Source: Comamonadaceae bacterium CD01 (lineage in GTDB: Bacteria > Pseudomonadota > Gammaproteobacteria > Burkholderiales > Burkholderiaceae_C). Taken from it: DNA of 61,571 nt. The first letter of the stretch is position 1; every line of letters starts with the position of its first letter. The position numbers and the translations under genes were made by a program. The DNA is taken from the NCBI GenBank assembly GCA_002894305.1, contig PGEI01000007.1:1-61571 (forward strand). The letters are read 5' to 3'. Positions 44,754 through 54,617 of this stretch are shown here, in pieces. The notes under the pieces are model-generated. The model saw only the letters and a program-made list of their open reading frames with translations, did not search any database and was not told where the DNA came from.

Positions 44754-47012
44754 TCACGCTGGCTTGCGGCGGATTGCTTGCGTGCGGGTGGTTTTTGCTG
44801 CAGGCGCCTTGCGCCTTGCGGGCGCCGCGGGGGCCGGCAATGCCGTCTCGGCACCAGCGGCCCGGCCGAACACCTGCTGCATTGCCTGCCAGCGCGCCAG
44901 CTCCTCGCCTGCCAGCGGCTCGGCGGCGTTGAGCACCGCGTCCAGGTGCGTCAGCGCCTGGCGGATGCTGCCGGCCGGCACGCCGTCCAGCAGCGCGGGC
45001 AGCGCGGCCAGGCTGGCCGCTTCATCGATGCGCATCAGCGCCGCCTGCGAGCGCGCCAGCGTGCGCAGGTCGCGCACGTTCAGGCGCTCACCCAGCTCGT
45101 GGTGGTAGATGCTCAGCGCGCGACGGTACTGGCGCTCGTCGGCCGCACGCCGCGGCGCCAACACGTACAGCAGCGCACGCATGGCGGCTGCGGCCAGGCC
45201 GCCCTGGCCGGCCGCGGCGTGCAGCGCGGCCAGTTGCTCACGCACCAGCGCGCGGTGCTCGGGGCTGTCGCCGGGGTGCGGGCGCACCGGCGCGGCGGCG
45301 TCGGCGTGGCCAGCCAGCGCCTGCAGCAGCGGGTGGTCGTAGATCGCCTCGAACAGCTGCTCCTGCGCCGCGTCACGCCACGCGGTGTACTGGCGCAGGC
45401 TGGCGCTGATCGCGTTGGACGCCATCTCCTGCGCCTGCCACCACGGGTTGTCCTGCGCCACCGGCTGGCGCTCGGCGCGCGCCTGCCTGGCCCGCTGCGC
45501 CACCCAGGGCGCCAGCGGGTGGCGGTCGCACCACACCTCGTAGCCCACGCGCAGCGGGTGCCAGGCTTGCAGCAGCGCCGCGCGCTCGGGCGTCACCATC
45601 CCGCGCACCCAGGGTTGCAGGTATTGACGGTACAGCGCCAGGTTGACTTGCGAGAGGTGGGCTGCGGCGGCAAAGCGGCGGTCGCTGGCGGCGGCCTCCT
45701 GCGGGTCGGGCATGACGATGGCGCGCACATCCTGCAGCGTGCGCTGGTGCACGCTCATCCGGTAGTCGCCCGGAACTAGGTCGTCATGCGGCTCGCCCGG
45801 CGACTTGTCCTGCACGCTCAGCTCGAACAGCCCGGCGGGCAGCAGGTCGATCAGGTCGATGTTGCTGGTGAACTTGGCGTGCTCTTTGCGCCCTACCGCG
45901 CCCGAGACGAAGATGCCCAGGTGGCCGATGCTCTCGTGCGTGGCCCAGGCGATGGTCTGGTTGTGCGCCAGCAATTCGTCGTCGCTGCGGTACAGGTCGC
46001 AGATCCAGCCCAGCGCCTGCGGCGGCGGCGTGATGTTGTCACCGTAGGAGCAGAAGACGACGATGGGCGAGGTGATGTTGCGCAGGTCGATGCGCACGCC
46101 GCCCTGGGTCACCAGCTCGGCCGAGCTGAGCTTGTTGCCGATGAACAGGTCGTCGACGATGGCCTGCATCTCAAGCTGGTCCAGGCGCACGTAGCCGCCC
46201 CAGTATTTCTCGAACTGCAGGTAGCGCTCGCCCTCGGTGTCGACCTCGGCATAGACATGGTGGTTCTTGTCCCACAGCGTGTTGGCCGGGTTCAGGTTCT
46301 CGAAGTTCTGCACCAGCCAGGCGCCGTCGAACCGGCCCGCGCCCAGGTCGCTGGCGAGCGCCGTGAGCCAGCTGCCGCCGGTGAGCCCGCCGCCGTAGCG
46401 CATCGGGTTCTGGCCGCGCCAGCCGGCCCAGTACGACAGTGGCGTGCCGGCCAGGATGATGGGGCCGAACAGCTCGGGCCAGACGGCCGCGGTCATCATG
46501 ATCTGCCAGCCCGCCTGGCAGTTGCCGATCACCGCCGGCCTGCCTTGCGCCTGGGGGTGCAGCTCGATCACCTTGCGCAGGAACGCCGCCTCGGCGTGCA
46601 TCACGTCTTCCAGCGTCTGGCCGGGCACCGGGTCGGGCGTGAAGCCGACGAAGTAGCAGGGGTGGCCGGCTGCCAGCGCCACACCAATCTCGCTGTCGGC
46701 CTTGAAGCCGCCGATGCCCGGGCCGTGGCCGGCGCGCGGGTCGACGACGATGAAGGGGCGCCTGGCCGGATCGACGGGCGCGCCCTCTGGCGCCACGATG
46801 CGCGCCAGCCCGTAGTTGACCGGGCGCGCCAGCGTGTCGCCGCGCAGCACCAGCTCGGCGTCGAAGTCGAGCACGTTGGGCACCGTCTCCTGCATGTGGG
46901 CGCGGTACTGGTTGCCGCGCTGGCGCATCACGTCGGCGTACAGCAGGCTGCGCTGCCAGGCGTCGTGCAGATAGTCCCAGCTGTCCTGGGCGGCGTTCGA
47001 GGGATTGAACAT
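44754..47012 (-). CDS. DUF3141 alpha/beta-hydrolase-like protein
   Basis: A 752-residue protein of the DUF3141 family, distantly related to polyhydroxyalkanoate synthases. The likely nucleophile elbow is VIGNCQAGWQ (163-168, Cys165), with cysteine in the position of the lipase-box serine as in PhaC. Other conserved parts are FIVVDPRAGHGPGIGGF near residue 88, ITSPIVVFCSYGDNITPP near 350 with a candidate Asp, and THESIGHLGIFVSG near 395 with candidate His residues. The tail is Ala/Lys-rich and basic. An AAGGAG site supports the MFNPSNAAQD start. It follows the ABC-2 permease by 28 bases. Its link to efflux is unexplained. Confidence 0.82.
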   Translation of the reverse strand: MFNPSNAAQDSWDYLHDAWQRSLLYADVMRQRGNQYRAHMQETVPNVLDFDAELVLRGDTLARPVNYGLARIVAPEGAPVDPARRPFIVVDPRAGHGPGIGGFKADSEIGVALAAGHPCYFVGFTPDPVPGQTLEDVMHAEAAFLRKVIELHPQAQGRPAVIGNCQAGWQIMMTAAVWPELFGPIILAGTPLSYWAGWRGQNPMRYGGGLTGGSWLTALASDLGAGRFDGAWLVQNFENLNPANTLWDKNHHVYAEVDTEGERYLQFEKYWGGYVRLDQLEMQAIVDDLFIGNKLSSAELVTQGGVRIDLRNITSPIVVFCSYGDNITPPPQALGWICDLYRSDDELLAHNQTIAWATHESIGHLGIFVSGAVGRKEHAKFTSNIDLIDLLPAGLFELSVQDKSPGEPHDDLVPGDYRMSVHQRTLQDVRAIVMPDPQEAAASDRRFAAAAHLSQVNLALYRQYLQPWVRGMVTPERAALLQAWHPLRVGYEVWCDRHPLAPWVAQRARQARAERQPVAQDNPWWQAQEMASNAISASLRQYTAWRDAAQEQLFEAIYDHPLLQALAGHADAAAPVRPHPGDSPEHRALVREQLAALHAAAGQGGLAAAAMRALLYVLAPRRAADERQYRRALSIYHHELGERLNVRDLRTLARSQAALMRIDEAASLAALPALLDGVPAGSIRQALTHLDAVLNAAEPLAGEELARWQAMQQVFGRAAGAETALPAPAAPARRKAPAAKTTRTQAIRRKPA

Positions 47013-47040
47013 CGGGTGCTCCTTGCCTGCCATCGGGCGG

Positions 47041-48180
47041 TCAGGCCATCTGGCCAATCGTCTTTCTGAAGCGCGCCAGAGCCAGCGCAAACAGCACGCA
47101 GCCGATCAGCGCCAGCGCCGCGAACTGCGGCCACACGGTGGCGAGGCCCGCGCCGCGGTACAGCACGGCCTGGCCGATCTCGACGAAGTGCGTCGAGGGC
47201 GCGGCCAGCATCACGTCCTGCACCAGCTGCGGCATGCTCTCGCGCGGCGTGTTGCCGCCCGAGAGCATCTGCATCGGCATGATGGTCAGCATCATCAGCA
47301 GGCCGAACTGCGGCATGGTGCGCGCCAGCGTCGCCAGGTAAATGCCCATCGCGGTGGTGGCGAACAGGTTGAGCGCCGCGCCGGCAAGGAACAGCGCCAT
47401 CGAGCCGGCGACCGGCACGCCGAGCGCCCCGCCCACGACGAAGCGCAGCGACAGCCACACTGCCACCAGCACGACGAGCCCCATCGACCAGACCTTGCCC
47501 AGCATGATCTCGGTGGGCGTCACCGGCATCACCAGCAGGTGCTCGATGGTGCCGTGCTCGCGCTCGCGGATCAGCGCCGCGCCGGTGAGGATGATGGCCA
47601 CCAGCGTGACGTTGTTGATGATCTGCATCAGCGAGCCGAACCAGGCGTGCTCCAGCGCCGGGTTGAAGCGCGCGCGCAGCGCCAGCTCCACCGGCAGCGC
47701 CGTGGTGCCGCGGTGGCGCTGTACGTAGTCGCGCACCTCGCCCAGCGCGATCTGCTGCACGTAGCCGCTGCCCGAGAACGCCTGGCTCATGCGCGTGGCG
47801 TCGACGTTGAGCTGCAGCTCGGGCTGGCGCGCGGCCAGCACGTCGCGCTGGAAGTTGGGCGGAATGTTCAGCACGAAGGTGTAGCGGCCCTGATCCAGCC
47901 CTGCATCCATCTCGCTGCGCGTAATGCTTTGCGGCGCGGTGAACAGCGGCGGGTAGAAGGCGTCGGTGATGCGCTGCGACAGCGGCGACTGGTCCTCGTC
48001 GACCACCGCGATCGAGGCCAGGTGCAGCGTCTCGGGCACGGCGGTGGCGCCGGTATAGACCGAGACGCTGAACACGTAGACGATGAGCAGCAGCATGGCC
48101 GGGTCGCGCCACAGACTCCACAGCTCCTTGACGCCCAGGCGCCAGACGTTCTGCAGATGGCGAAGATGGCGTTGCATCAT
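47041..48180 (-). CDS. ABC-2 type efflux permease (YhhJ-like)
   Basis: A 379-residue inner-membrane permease: one N-terminal helix (PAMLLLIVYVFSVSVYTGATAV), a large periplasmic domain, then five C-terminal helices (for example VTLVAIILTGAALIRERE, MGIYLATLARTMPQFGLLMML and FAALALIGCVLFALALARF). The EREHGTIEHLLVMPVTPTEIMLGK segment is typical of YadH/YhhJ-type ABC-2 permeases. It starts one base after the fused ATPase-permease gene and must work with it as a half-transporter. The substrate is probably lipophilic or a drug. Confidence 0.93.
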   Translation of the reverse strand: MMQRHLRHLQNVWRLGVKELWSLWRDPAMLLLIVYVFSVSVYTGATAVPETLHLASIAVVDEDQSPLSQRITDAFYPPLFTAPQSITRSEMDAGLDQGRYTFVLNIPPNFQRDVLAARQPELQLNVDATRMSQAFSGSGYVQQIALGEVRDYVQRHRGTTALPVELALRARFNPALEHAWFGSLMQIINNVTLVAIILTGAALIREREHGTIEHLLVMPVTPTEIMLGKVWSMGLVVLVAVWLSLRFVVGGALGVPVAGSMALFLAGAALNLFATTAMGIYLATLARTMPQFGLLMMLTIMPMQMLSGGNTPRESMPQLVQDVMLAAPSTHFVEIGQAVLYRGAGLATVWPQFAALALIGCVLFALALARFRKTIGQMA

Positions 48181-48181
48181 C

Positions 48182-50896
48182 TCAGCGCTCCTGTTTCCTG
48201 AGCAGCAGCACGGCCGCGCCCATCACCACCGGCACCGCCAGCAGCAGCGCATTGAACGACGAGCGCAGATCCGACAGGCTGAGCGCCTTGCCGAAGATGC
48301 CGCGCGCAATCGTCAGCATGTGCGTGGCCGGATAGACCTCGCCGATCAGCCTGCCCACGCCGTCGAGCGAGCTGACCGGGTGCAGCAGCCCGGCAAACTG
48401 CACCGCCGGAATCAGGGTGCCGATCATCGCCAGAAACATCGCCGCGATCTGGCTGTTGGTCACCGCCGACGCCACCAGCCCCATGCCGGTGGCCAGCACC
48501 GCATAGACGCTGGCGGCCAGCAGCAAGCCCCAGAAGCTGCCCTTGATCGGCACGCCGAACAGCCACACGGCCATAGCGCACATCAACAGGAAGTTGAGCA
48601 GCGCCAGCAGCACATAGGGCAGCTGCTTGCCGACGAGAAACTCGGTGCGGGTGACCGGCGTGGTGTAGAGGTTGAGGATGGAGCCCAGCTCTTTCTCGCG
48701 CACCACCGCCAGCGCGGTCAGCATGGCCGGCAGCATCAGCAGCAGCAGCGAGATGACGGCCGGCACCATGGCGGGCAGGCTTTTCACGTCGGCGTTGTAG
48801 CGAAAGCGCACCTCCACGCCGGCCGGCTGCACCAGGCTGATGCCGCGCTCGGACAGCTGCGCTGCCAGCCACTGCTGGTGCATGCCCTGCACATAGCCGC
48901 TGACGGTCTCGGCGCGCGTGGGCATGGCACCGTCGATCCACGCGCCGACCTGCGCCTGGCTGCCACGCAGCACATCGCGGGCAAAACCGGGCGGAATCTC
49001 GATGGCCAGCGACAACTCGCCGCTGCGCATGCGCCGGTCCATGTCGGCCTCGTCGGCAATCGGCGCGCGCTCGACGAAATACGGCGAGCCCGCCAGGTTC
49101 AGCGCGTAGCTGTGCGACAGCCCGGTCTGGTCGCGGTCGAGCACCGCGTAGCGCAGATCCTGCACGTCCAGACTGGTGCCGTAGCCGATCACCAGCATCA
49201 GGATCAGCGAGCCGACCAGCGCCAGCGTGGCGCGCACCGGGTCGCGCTGCAGCTCCAGCGACTCGCGCCAGAAATAGCTGATGAGGCGCTGCAGGCTGAA
49301 GGCGTGCTGGCGCGGCGGCTGTGCCGGCGCAGCGGCCACCGAGAGCGGCGCGTCGGCGCCGGGCGCGGCGCCGCCGGCTTCGATCAGATAGCCGATGAAG
49401 GCTTCTTCCAGCGTCGCCGCGCCGCGCTTTTCAACGAGGGCGGCAGGCGCGTCGCTGTCGAGCACGCGCCCGGCATGCATCATCGACATGCGGTCGCAGC
49501 GCGCGGCCTCGTTCATGAAGTGGGTCGAGATGAAGATGGTCACCCTGTCGCGGCGCGACAGCTCGACCAGCAGGCGCCAGAAGTTGTCGCGCGCCACCGG
49601 GTCGACGCCCGAGGTCGGCTCGTCCAGGATCAGCAGGTCGGGCCGATGCACCATGGCCACCGCCAGCGACAGGCGCTGGCGCACACCCAAGGGAATGGCC
49701 GCCGGCAGGCTGTGGCGCACGCCGGCCAGGTCAAAGCGCTCGATCATCTCCGCGACGCGCGCGTCGATCTCGCCCGCCGGCACGTGGAACAGCCGCGCGT
49801 GCAGCACCAGGTTCTGCAGCACCGTCAGCTCGCCGTACAGCGAGAACGCCTGCGACATATAGCCCACGCGCTGGCGCGTGGCCATGTCGCCGGCGTCGAC
49901 CACCTTGCCAAACAGCTTGGCCTCGCCTTCGCTGGCCTGCAGCAGGCCGGTGAGCACCTTCATCGTCGTCGACTTGCCGCAGCCGTTGGAGCCCAGAAAG
50001 CCGAAGATCTCGCCGCGGCGGATGCGAAAGCTCACATGGTCGACGGCGGTGAAATCGCCAAAGCGCACCGTCAGCCCCTCGGCCTCGATGGCGATGTCGT
50101 CGGCCTCCACGTCCAGAGGCGGAATCACCACGGCGGCGTGGCCGCGTTTCTTCTCCTCGGGCAGCAGCGCGATGAAGGCTTCTTCCAGCCCCTGGGCCTG
50201 GGTACGCTCGCGCAGCTCGGCCGGCGTGCCGGTGGCCAGCACCTGGCCGGCGTCCATCGCCACCAGCCAGTCGAAGCGCTCGGCCTCGTCCATGTAGGCA
50301 GTGGCGACCAGCACGCTCATGCCCGGACGCTGGCCACGGATGCGCGCGATCAAATCCCAGAACTGCGCGCGCGCCAGCGGATCGACGCCGGTCGTCGGCT
50401 CATCCAGGATGAGCAGGTCCGGGTCGTGGATCAGCGCGCAGCACAGGCCGAGCTTTTGCTTCATGCCGCCCGACAGCTTGCCGGCCGGGCGCGCCAGAAA
50501 CGGGTGCAGGCCGGTGGCGCGCGTCAGCTCGTCGATGCGCCGGCGCCGCTCGGCACCGTCGTGGCCGAACAGGCGCGCGAAGAATTGCAGGTTTTCCTCG
50601 ACCGACAGCGTCGGGTACAGGTTCTTGCCCAGGCCCTGCGGCATATAGGCCACGCGCGGCTGGATGGCGTTGCGGTGGCGGCGCTCGGCAATGTCGCCGC
50701 CCAGCACCTCGACGCGCCCGCCCTGCACCACGCGCGCGCCGGCGATCAGCGACATCAGGCTGGACTTGCCGACCCCATCGGGGCCGATCAGCCCCACCAT
50801 GCGGCCCGCCGGAATGTCCAGCGTGATGCCGGCCAGCGCCTGCACCTTGCCGTAGTGCAGCGCGACCTCGGTCAGGCGGATCACGGGCCCGGCCAT
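48182..50896 (-). CDS. Fused double-ATPase ABC-2 permease (RbbA/YhiH type)
   Basis: A 904-residue fusion. The first nucleotide-binding domain has Walker A GPDGVGKS (38-45), signature LSGGMKQ (141-147) and Walker [11 protein letters not shown]. The second has Walker A GSNGCGKS (302-309) and Walker [11 protein letters not shown], but its signature is degenerate, PLGVRQR (402-408). From about residue 550 an ABC-2 membrane domain follows, with a periplasmic loop and six helices. Escherichia coli RbbA (YhiH) has this layout and sits with yhiI and yhhJ, exactly as here. The gene lies four bases after the HlyD gene. Confidence 0.94.
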   Translation of the reverse strand: MAGPVIRLTEVALHYGKVQALAGITLDIPAGRMVGLIGPDGVGKSSLMSLIAGARVVQGGRVEVLGGDIAERRHRNAIQPRVAYMPQGLGKNLYPTLSVEENLQFFARLFGHDGAERRRRIDELTRATGLHPFLARPAGKLSGGMKQKLGLCCALIHDPDLLILDEPTTGVDPLARAQFWDLIARIRGQRPGMSVLVATAYMDEAERFDWLVAMDAGQVLATGTPAELRERTQAQGLEEAFIALLPEEKKRGHAAVVIPPLDVEADDIAIEAEGLTVRFGDFTAVDHVSFRIRRGEIFGFLGSNGCGKSTTMKVLTGLLQASEGEAKLFGKVVDAGDMATRQRVGYMSQAFSLYGELTVLQNLVLHARLFHVPAGEIDARVAEMIERFDLAGVRHSLPAAIPLGVRQRLSLAVAMVHRPDLLILDEPTSGVDPVARDNFWRLLVELSRRDRVTIFISTHFMNEAARCDRMSMMHAGRVLDSDAPAALVEKRGAATLEEAFIGYLIEAGGAAPGADAPLSVAAAPAQPPRQHAFSLQRLISYFWRESLELQRDPVRATLALVGSLILMLVIGYGTSLDVQDLRYAVLDRDQTGLSHSYALNLAGSPYFVERAPIADEADMDRRMRSGELSLAIEIPPGFARDVLRGSQAQVGAWIDGAMPTRAETVSGYVQGMHQQWLAAQLSERGISLVQPAGVEVRFRYNADVKSLPAMVPAVISLLLLMLPAMLTALAVVREKELGSILNLYTTPVTRTEFLVGKQLPYVLLALLNFLLMCAMAVWLFGVPIKGSFWGLLLAASVYAVLATGMGLVASAVTNSQIAAMFLAMIGTLIPAVQFAGLLHPVSSLDGVGRLIGEVYPATHMLTIARGIFGKALSLSDLRSSFNALLLAVPVVMGAAVLLLRKQER

Positions 50897-50900
50897 CGTC

Positions 50901-51971
50901 TTACTCCGGAACCCTGGCGGTCAGGTTCTCGGGCCACTGCGCGGCCGGGTCGAGCTTGACCCAGGCCACGCCCGGCAGCCCGGTCTTGACCTGCTGCAGG
51001 TGTTTTTGCAGCAGCTCGGGCGCGATCTGCGCGCGCACGCGGAACATCAGCTTCTCGCGCTCGCTGGCCGTCTCCACCGTCTTGGGCGTGAACTGCGCGG
51101 TGGCCGAGACAAAGCTGATCGTCGCCGGAATCACCAGGTCGGGCGCGGCGTCGAGCACGATGCGCGCCTCGCTGCCCATCGCCACGCGGCCGGCAATCGC
51201 CTCGGGCAGAAAGAAGCTCATGTACACGTCCGACAGGTCGACCAGGTTGAGCACGCGCCCGCCCGCGCCCAGCACCTCGCCGGGCTGCGCCACGCGAAAC
51301 TGCACGCGGCCGTCGCGCGGCGCGGTCAGCTGCGCGTCGTCGATATCGGCGTCGATGCGCGCGATGCTGGCCTGCGCGGCAGCGACCTGCGACTGGGCGC
51401 CAGTCACCTGGGTGCGGCTGGCGTCGACCGCGGCGCGCGCCGCATCCACCTGCGCCTTGGCCGCCGTCACCGCCGCCCGGGCGCTGCGCACGCGGGCGCT
51501 GTCATCGTCCAGCTCCTGCTGCGACGCGGCGCCGTCGCGCACCAGATCCTGCGAGCGCGCCAGGCGGCGCTGCGCGGCGTCCAGCTCGCTATTGCGCAGC
51601 GCCACCTGGGCGTCGGCGGCGCGCAGATCGCTCTGGCGCAGCGCCACCTGGGCGCGCGCCGTGGCCACGCCATGCTCGGCCTGCGCATGGCGCGCCAGCG
51701 CCTCGGCACGCGCCGCCTGCAGCGACGCCACGTCCATGCGCGCCAGCACCTCGCCGGCGCCGACGAAGGCGCCCTCGGGCACCAGCACCTCTAACAGGCG
51801 CCCGGCCAGCTTGGTGGCCACGTCGATCTCGGTCGCCTCGATGCGGCCGTTGCCCTGCACAAAGCCCGGCCCCGACCCGCTGTCCTGGCTGGCGCTCCAC
51901 GCCAGCCAGGCCCCTGCGGCCACGACCAGCAAAGCCACTGCGCCCAGTCCCTGCTTGAGTTTGGTATTCAT
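50901..51971 (-). CDS. HlyD-family periplasmic adaptor (YhiI-like)
   Basis: A 356-residue membrane-fusion protein with one N-terminal membrane helix ([18 protein letters not shown]). The lipoyl/barrel region follows ([32 protein letters not shown]), then a long coiled-coil hairpin rich in Ala, Arg and Gln (about 80-200). A beta-barrel closes the protein ([26 protein letters not shown]). It bridges the inner-membrane ABC parts to the outer-membrane factor encoded 28 bases upstream. The N-terminal and hairpin features match YhiI/YbhG-type adaptors. Confidence 0.94.
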   Translation of the reverse strand: MNTKLKQGLGAVALLVVAAGAWLAWSASQDSGSGPGFVQGNGRIEATEIDVATKLAGRLLEVLVPEGAFVGAGEVLARMDVASLQAARAEALARHAQAEHGVATARAQVALRQSDLRAADAQVALRNSELDAAQRRLARSQDLVRDGAASQQELDDDSARVRSARAAVTAAKAQVDAARAAVDASRTQVTGAQSQVAAAQASIARIDADIDDAQLTAPRDGRVQFRVAQPGEVLGAGGRVLNLVDLSDVYMSFFLPEAIAGRVAMGSEARIVLDAAPDLVIPATISFVSATAQFTPKTVETASEREKLMFRVRAQIAPELLQKHLQQVKTGLPGVAWVKLDPAAQWPENLTARVPE

Positions 51972-51999
51972 CCTGGTATTCCTTGCCTGATCTGCAAAT

Positions 52000-53481
52000 T
52001 CATCGCGCCTGCGGCGTCTGGGGTTGGTCGGTGGCGGCCTGCGGCGTCATGGGCTCCAGTGCGCCCGAGCCTCCGCCCAGCGCGGTGTACAGCGACAGCT
52101 GCGCGCTCAGCAGCGCGTGCTCTGCGCGCACCACGTCCTGCTGCGCGTTCAACAGGTCGCGCTCTGCGTCCAGCACCTCGAAGTAGCGCGCCGCGCCCGC
52201 GTCAAAGCGCCGCTTGGCCAGCTGCGTGCGCCGCGCCAGCGTGGTCTCGATGCCGCGCAGTGTCTGCAGTTGCTCATCGAGCCGCTGGCGCGCCGCCAGC
52301 GCGTCGGCCACGTCGCGGAAAGCCGCCTCGATCGCCTGCTGGTAGCTGTTGAGTGCCTGGTCGCGGCGCACCTCGCTCAGCTCCAGGTTGGCCTGCCTGC
52401 GCCCGCCGTCGAAGATCGGCAGCGAGACGCTGGGCACAAAACTCCAGGCGCGGCTGCCCGAGGCGAACAGGCCGTCCAGCTCGGCGCTGGCGGTGCCGGC
52501 GAACGTGGTCAGCGCAATGCGCGGAAAGAACATGGCGCGCGCCGCGCCGATCTGCGCGTTGGCCGCCTGCAGCGCGTGCTCCGCGGCGCGAATGTCGGGG
52601 CGGTTCTCCAGCAGCTGCGACGGCAGGCCGGGCGCCAGCGGCGGCAGGCCCGCCAGCGCGGCCAGCGGCTGCTCGCTGGGCGGCAGACTCAGGCCCGGAT
52701 CGCCCACCAGCACGCCCAGCGCGTGCAGCTGCGTGCTGCGCTGCAGCGCGAGCTGCGACAGCAGCGCCTGCGCCTGCTGCCACAACAGGTCGGCCTGCAC
52801 CAGCTCCAGCTCCGAGGCCGATCCCACCTGCAGCCGACGCTGGAACACCCGGCGCGACTCGGCACGCGTGGCCAGCGCCTGCTCGGCCAGGCGCACGCGC
52901 TGGTCGATCTCGCGCAGGCCCAGGTAGCCGTCTGCCACCTGCGCCACCAGCACCAGCGTGGCGGCGCGCTGCGCCTCCTGCGTCGCCAGATAGCTTTGCA
53001 CCGCCGCGTCGTCCAGGCTGCGGACGCGGCCCCAGAAATCGAGCTCCCAACTGCTCAAGCCCACACCCAGCTGGTGCTGGCTGGAGACCAGCGGCTGGCC
53101 GGTGAAGTTGAGGTCGCCCGGCACGCGCCCGCGCTCGGACTGCATGCTGGCGCCGACGGTTGGCACCCGGTCGGCGCGCGTGACGCCCCAGGCCGCGCGC
53201 GCCTCCTGCACGCGCAGCAGAGCGGCGCGCAGGTCGCGGTTGCGCTCCAGCGCCTGTTCGATCAGGTCTTGCAGCTCGGGCGCCGTGAAATAGTCGCGCC
53301 AGGCCAGTTCGGCCACCGGCGTGGCCGCTGCCTGCTCGGCGTTGAACTGCGCCGGCAGCGGCGCCTGGGGGCGCTCGTACTCGGGCGCCATCGAGGCGCA
53401 GCCGGCCAGCAGCAAGGCGGCAACGCCAGCGCCCAGGCGGCGACTACGGCGAGTGATCAAGGTATGCAATATGTGCGGCAT
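52000..53481 (-). CDS. Outer-membrane efflux lipoprotein (NodT/OprM family)
   Basis: A 493-residue outer-membrane channel protein. It has a signal peptide with lipobox ([11 protein letters not shown], acylated Cys near residue 27), then two TolC-type repeats. NodT-family segments include [56 protein letters not shown] and [14 protein letters not shown]. It forms the outer part of the tripartite pump with the HlyD and ABC genes that follow. The start is placed at MPHILHTL, giving a proper signal sequence; the frame extends further upstream without one. It is the first gene after the TetR-controlled promoter region. Confidence 0.95.
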   Translation of the reverse strand: MPHILHTLITRRSRRLGAGVAALLLAGCASMAPEYERPQAPLPAQFNAEQAAATPVAELAWRDYFTAPELQDLIEQALERNRDLRAALLRVQEARAAWGVTRADRVPTVGASMQSERGRVPGDLNFTGQPLVSSQHQLGVGLSSWELDFWGRVRSLDDAAVQSYLATQEAQRAATLVLVAQVADGYLGLREIDQRVRLAEQALATRAESRRVFQRRLQVGSASELELVQADLLWQQAQALLSQLALQRSTQLHALGVLVGDPGLSLPPSEQPLAALAGLPPLAPGLPSQLLENRPDIRAAEHALQAANAQIGAARAMFFPRIALTTFAGTASAELDGLFASGSRAWSFVPSVSLPIFDGGRRQANLELSEVRRDQALNSYQQAIEAAFRDVADALAARQRLDEQLQTLRGIETTLARRTQLAKRRFDAGAARYFEVLDAERDLLNAQQDVVRAEHALLSAQLSLYTALGGGSGALEPMTPQAATDQPQTPQAR

Positions 53482-53629
53482 GGCGCTCCACAAAAGACGG
53501 CCGCCCCGTGCGTGCTGACCGGCCCGGCCCACGGCGGCGCCAGCACCTGCCGGCGCTGCGGAAAACGGCAGCGCCGGCGCGGTCGATAAATGCAAAGGCA
53601 GCGGTTTCATTACGGGATTTTGCTAATAC

Positions 53630-53649
53630 ATGACTGACTGGTCGGTCAT
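53630..53649. promoter_or_regulatory. TetR-type operator between efflux operon and tetR gene
   Basis: ATGACTGACTGGTCGGTCAT is a 20-base inverted repeat with nine-base arms and one mismatch, typical of TetR-family operators. It covers the -35 region and spacer of the promoter reading toward the regulator gene. The outer-membrane factor gene starts about 150 bases away on the other side, so one site can control both. Confidence 0.8.
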
Positions 53650-53658
53650 TAGTATAGT
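53630..53658 (+). promoter_or_regulatory. Sigma-70-like promoter of the tetR gene
   Basis: A -35 ATGACT (53630-53635) and a -10 TATAGT (53653-53658) are 17 bases apart. The operator overlaps both the -35 and the spacer. Transcription would start near 53665, only about three bases before the first ATG. Confidence 0.55.
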
Positions 53659-53667
53659 GTTAACCCT

Positions 53668-54330
53668 ATGGATACCGCAAATTTCATCTCTACCAAAATG
53701 GATTCAAGTCAAAACAAGTCCAGCACACGGCAGGCGCATCGGCGCCGCCTTCCCCCCGAGGAGCGCGTGGCGCAAATCCTCGACGCCGCGCTGGAGCAGT
53801 TCTCCCAACACGGCTTCAACGCCACGCGCATGGACGACATCGCGCGCGCCTGCGGCCTGTCCAAGGGCGGGCTGTACGTGCACTTCGGCAGCAAGGACGC
53901 GGTCTTCGAGGCGCTGCTCGAACGCGCGCTGACACGCACCAACTGGGACGAACTGCCACAACTGGCCCAGGGTGCCAGCGCGCGCGCCGTGGCCACATGG
54001 ATCGTCGACCGCCTGCACGCCGCGCTGCTGGAGCCGCAGAGCATTGCCATCCTGCGCCTGCTGATCTCCGAGCGTCAGCGCGTTCCCACTCGGCTGGAGC
54101 AATGGCGCGAAGGCGTGCTGCGCATGCGCGCGCAACAGGTGACCGCACGCATCCACGATGACCTGGCCGCCAGCATCTCGCCCGACAGCGTGCTGGCCCG
54201 CCACCCCTGGCTGGCCCTGTCGCCGGTCATGCACACGGTGCTGTGGCAGGCACTGTTCGGCGAAGGCACCGCGCCCGATGACGACGCGCGGCAGGCGCAT
54301 ATTGATTTGTTGTGTGCGTTGCTTGAGTGA
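53668..54330 (+). CDS. TetR-family transcriptional regulator of the efflux operon
   Basis: A 220-residue regulator. The N-terminal helix-turn-helix (EERVAQILDAALEQFSQHGFNATRMDDIARACGLSKGGLYVHFGSKDAVFEALLERAL, in parts) is the standard TetR DNA-binding domain, followed by a helical effector domain typical of the AcrR/TetR_C group. It is divergent from the efflux operon and faces a clear operator. No ribosome site precedes the ATG, and the predicted transcript starts about three bases upstream, so it may be leaderless. A second in-frame ATG ten codons on is an alternative. It is expected to repress itself and the pump. Confidence 0.93.
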   Translation: MDTANFISTKMDSSQNKSSTRQAHRRRLPPEERVAQILDAALEQFSQHGFNATRMDDIARACGLSKGGLYVHFGSKDAVFEALLERALTRTNWDELPQLAQGASARAVATWIVDRLHAALLEPQSIAILRLLISERQRVPTRLEQWREGVLRMRAQQVTARIHDDLAASISPDSVLARHPWLALSPVMHTVLWQALFGEGTAPDDDARQAHIDLLCALLE

Positions 54331-54617
54331 AGGGGGGCACGGGCGGCGGGTTGAGTGCCATCAAAAATGCGCCATCGCCGCCTTTCAGCCAAGGGCCAGG
54401 CCTCCTACCGCCCGTAAGAACGTGTTCAAAGAGAAGGTTCTTGGTGCGACCTTGAATCAATCCCCGCGCCAGGGACAAACGCCGATACGCACCGGCAAGG
54501 CTGAGACAATCGCTGGTTGGCTTTGCATGCGCTCGCGGCCCCTGCAGGCGCGGGCGGACGCCCGTGGCGCAGCCGCACGCGGCACGGCCGCTTTTCTTCG
54601 TTTCCCGACAGACCTTC

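Noticed and set aside
48083-50959. Open frame of 958 codons opposite the fused ABC transporter
   Set aside because: Antisense shadow with extreme Arg, His, Gln and Ala content and no recognised motif, opposite a complete ABC protein.
54331-54617. Cobalamin riboswitch upstream of the TonB-dependent receptor
   Set aside because: The conserved B12-box and the typical leader segments of that riboswitch are not found.
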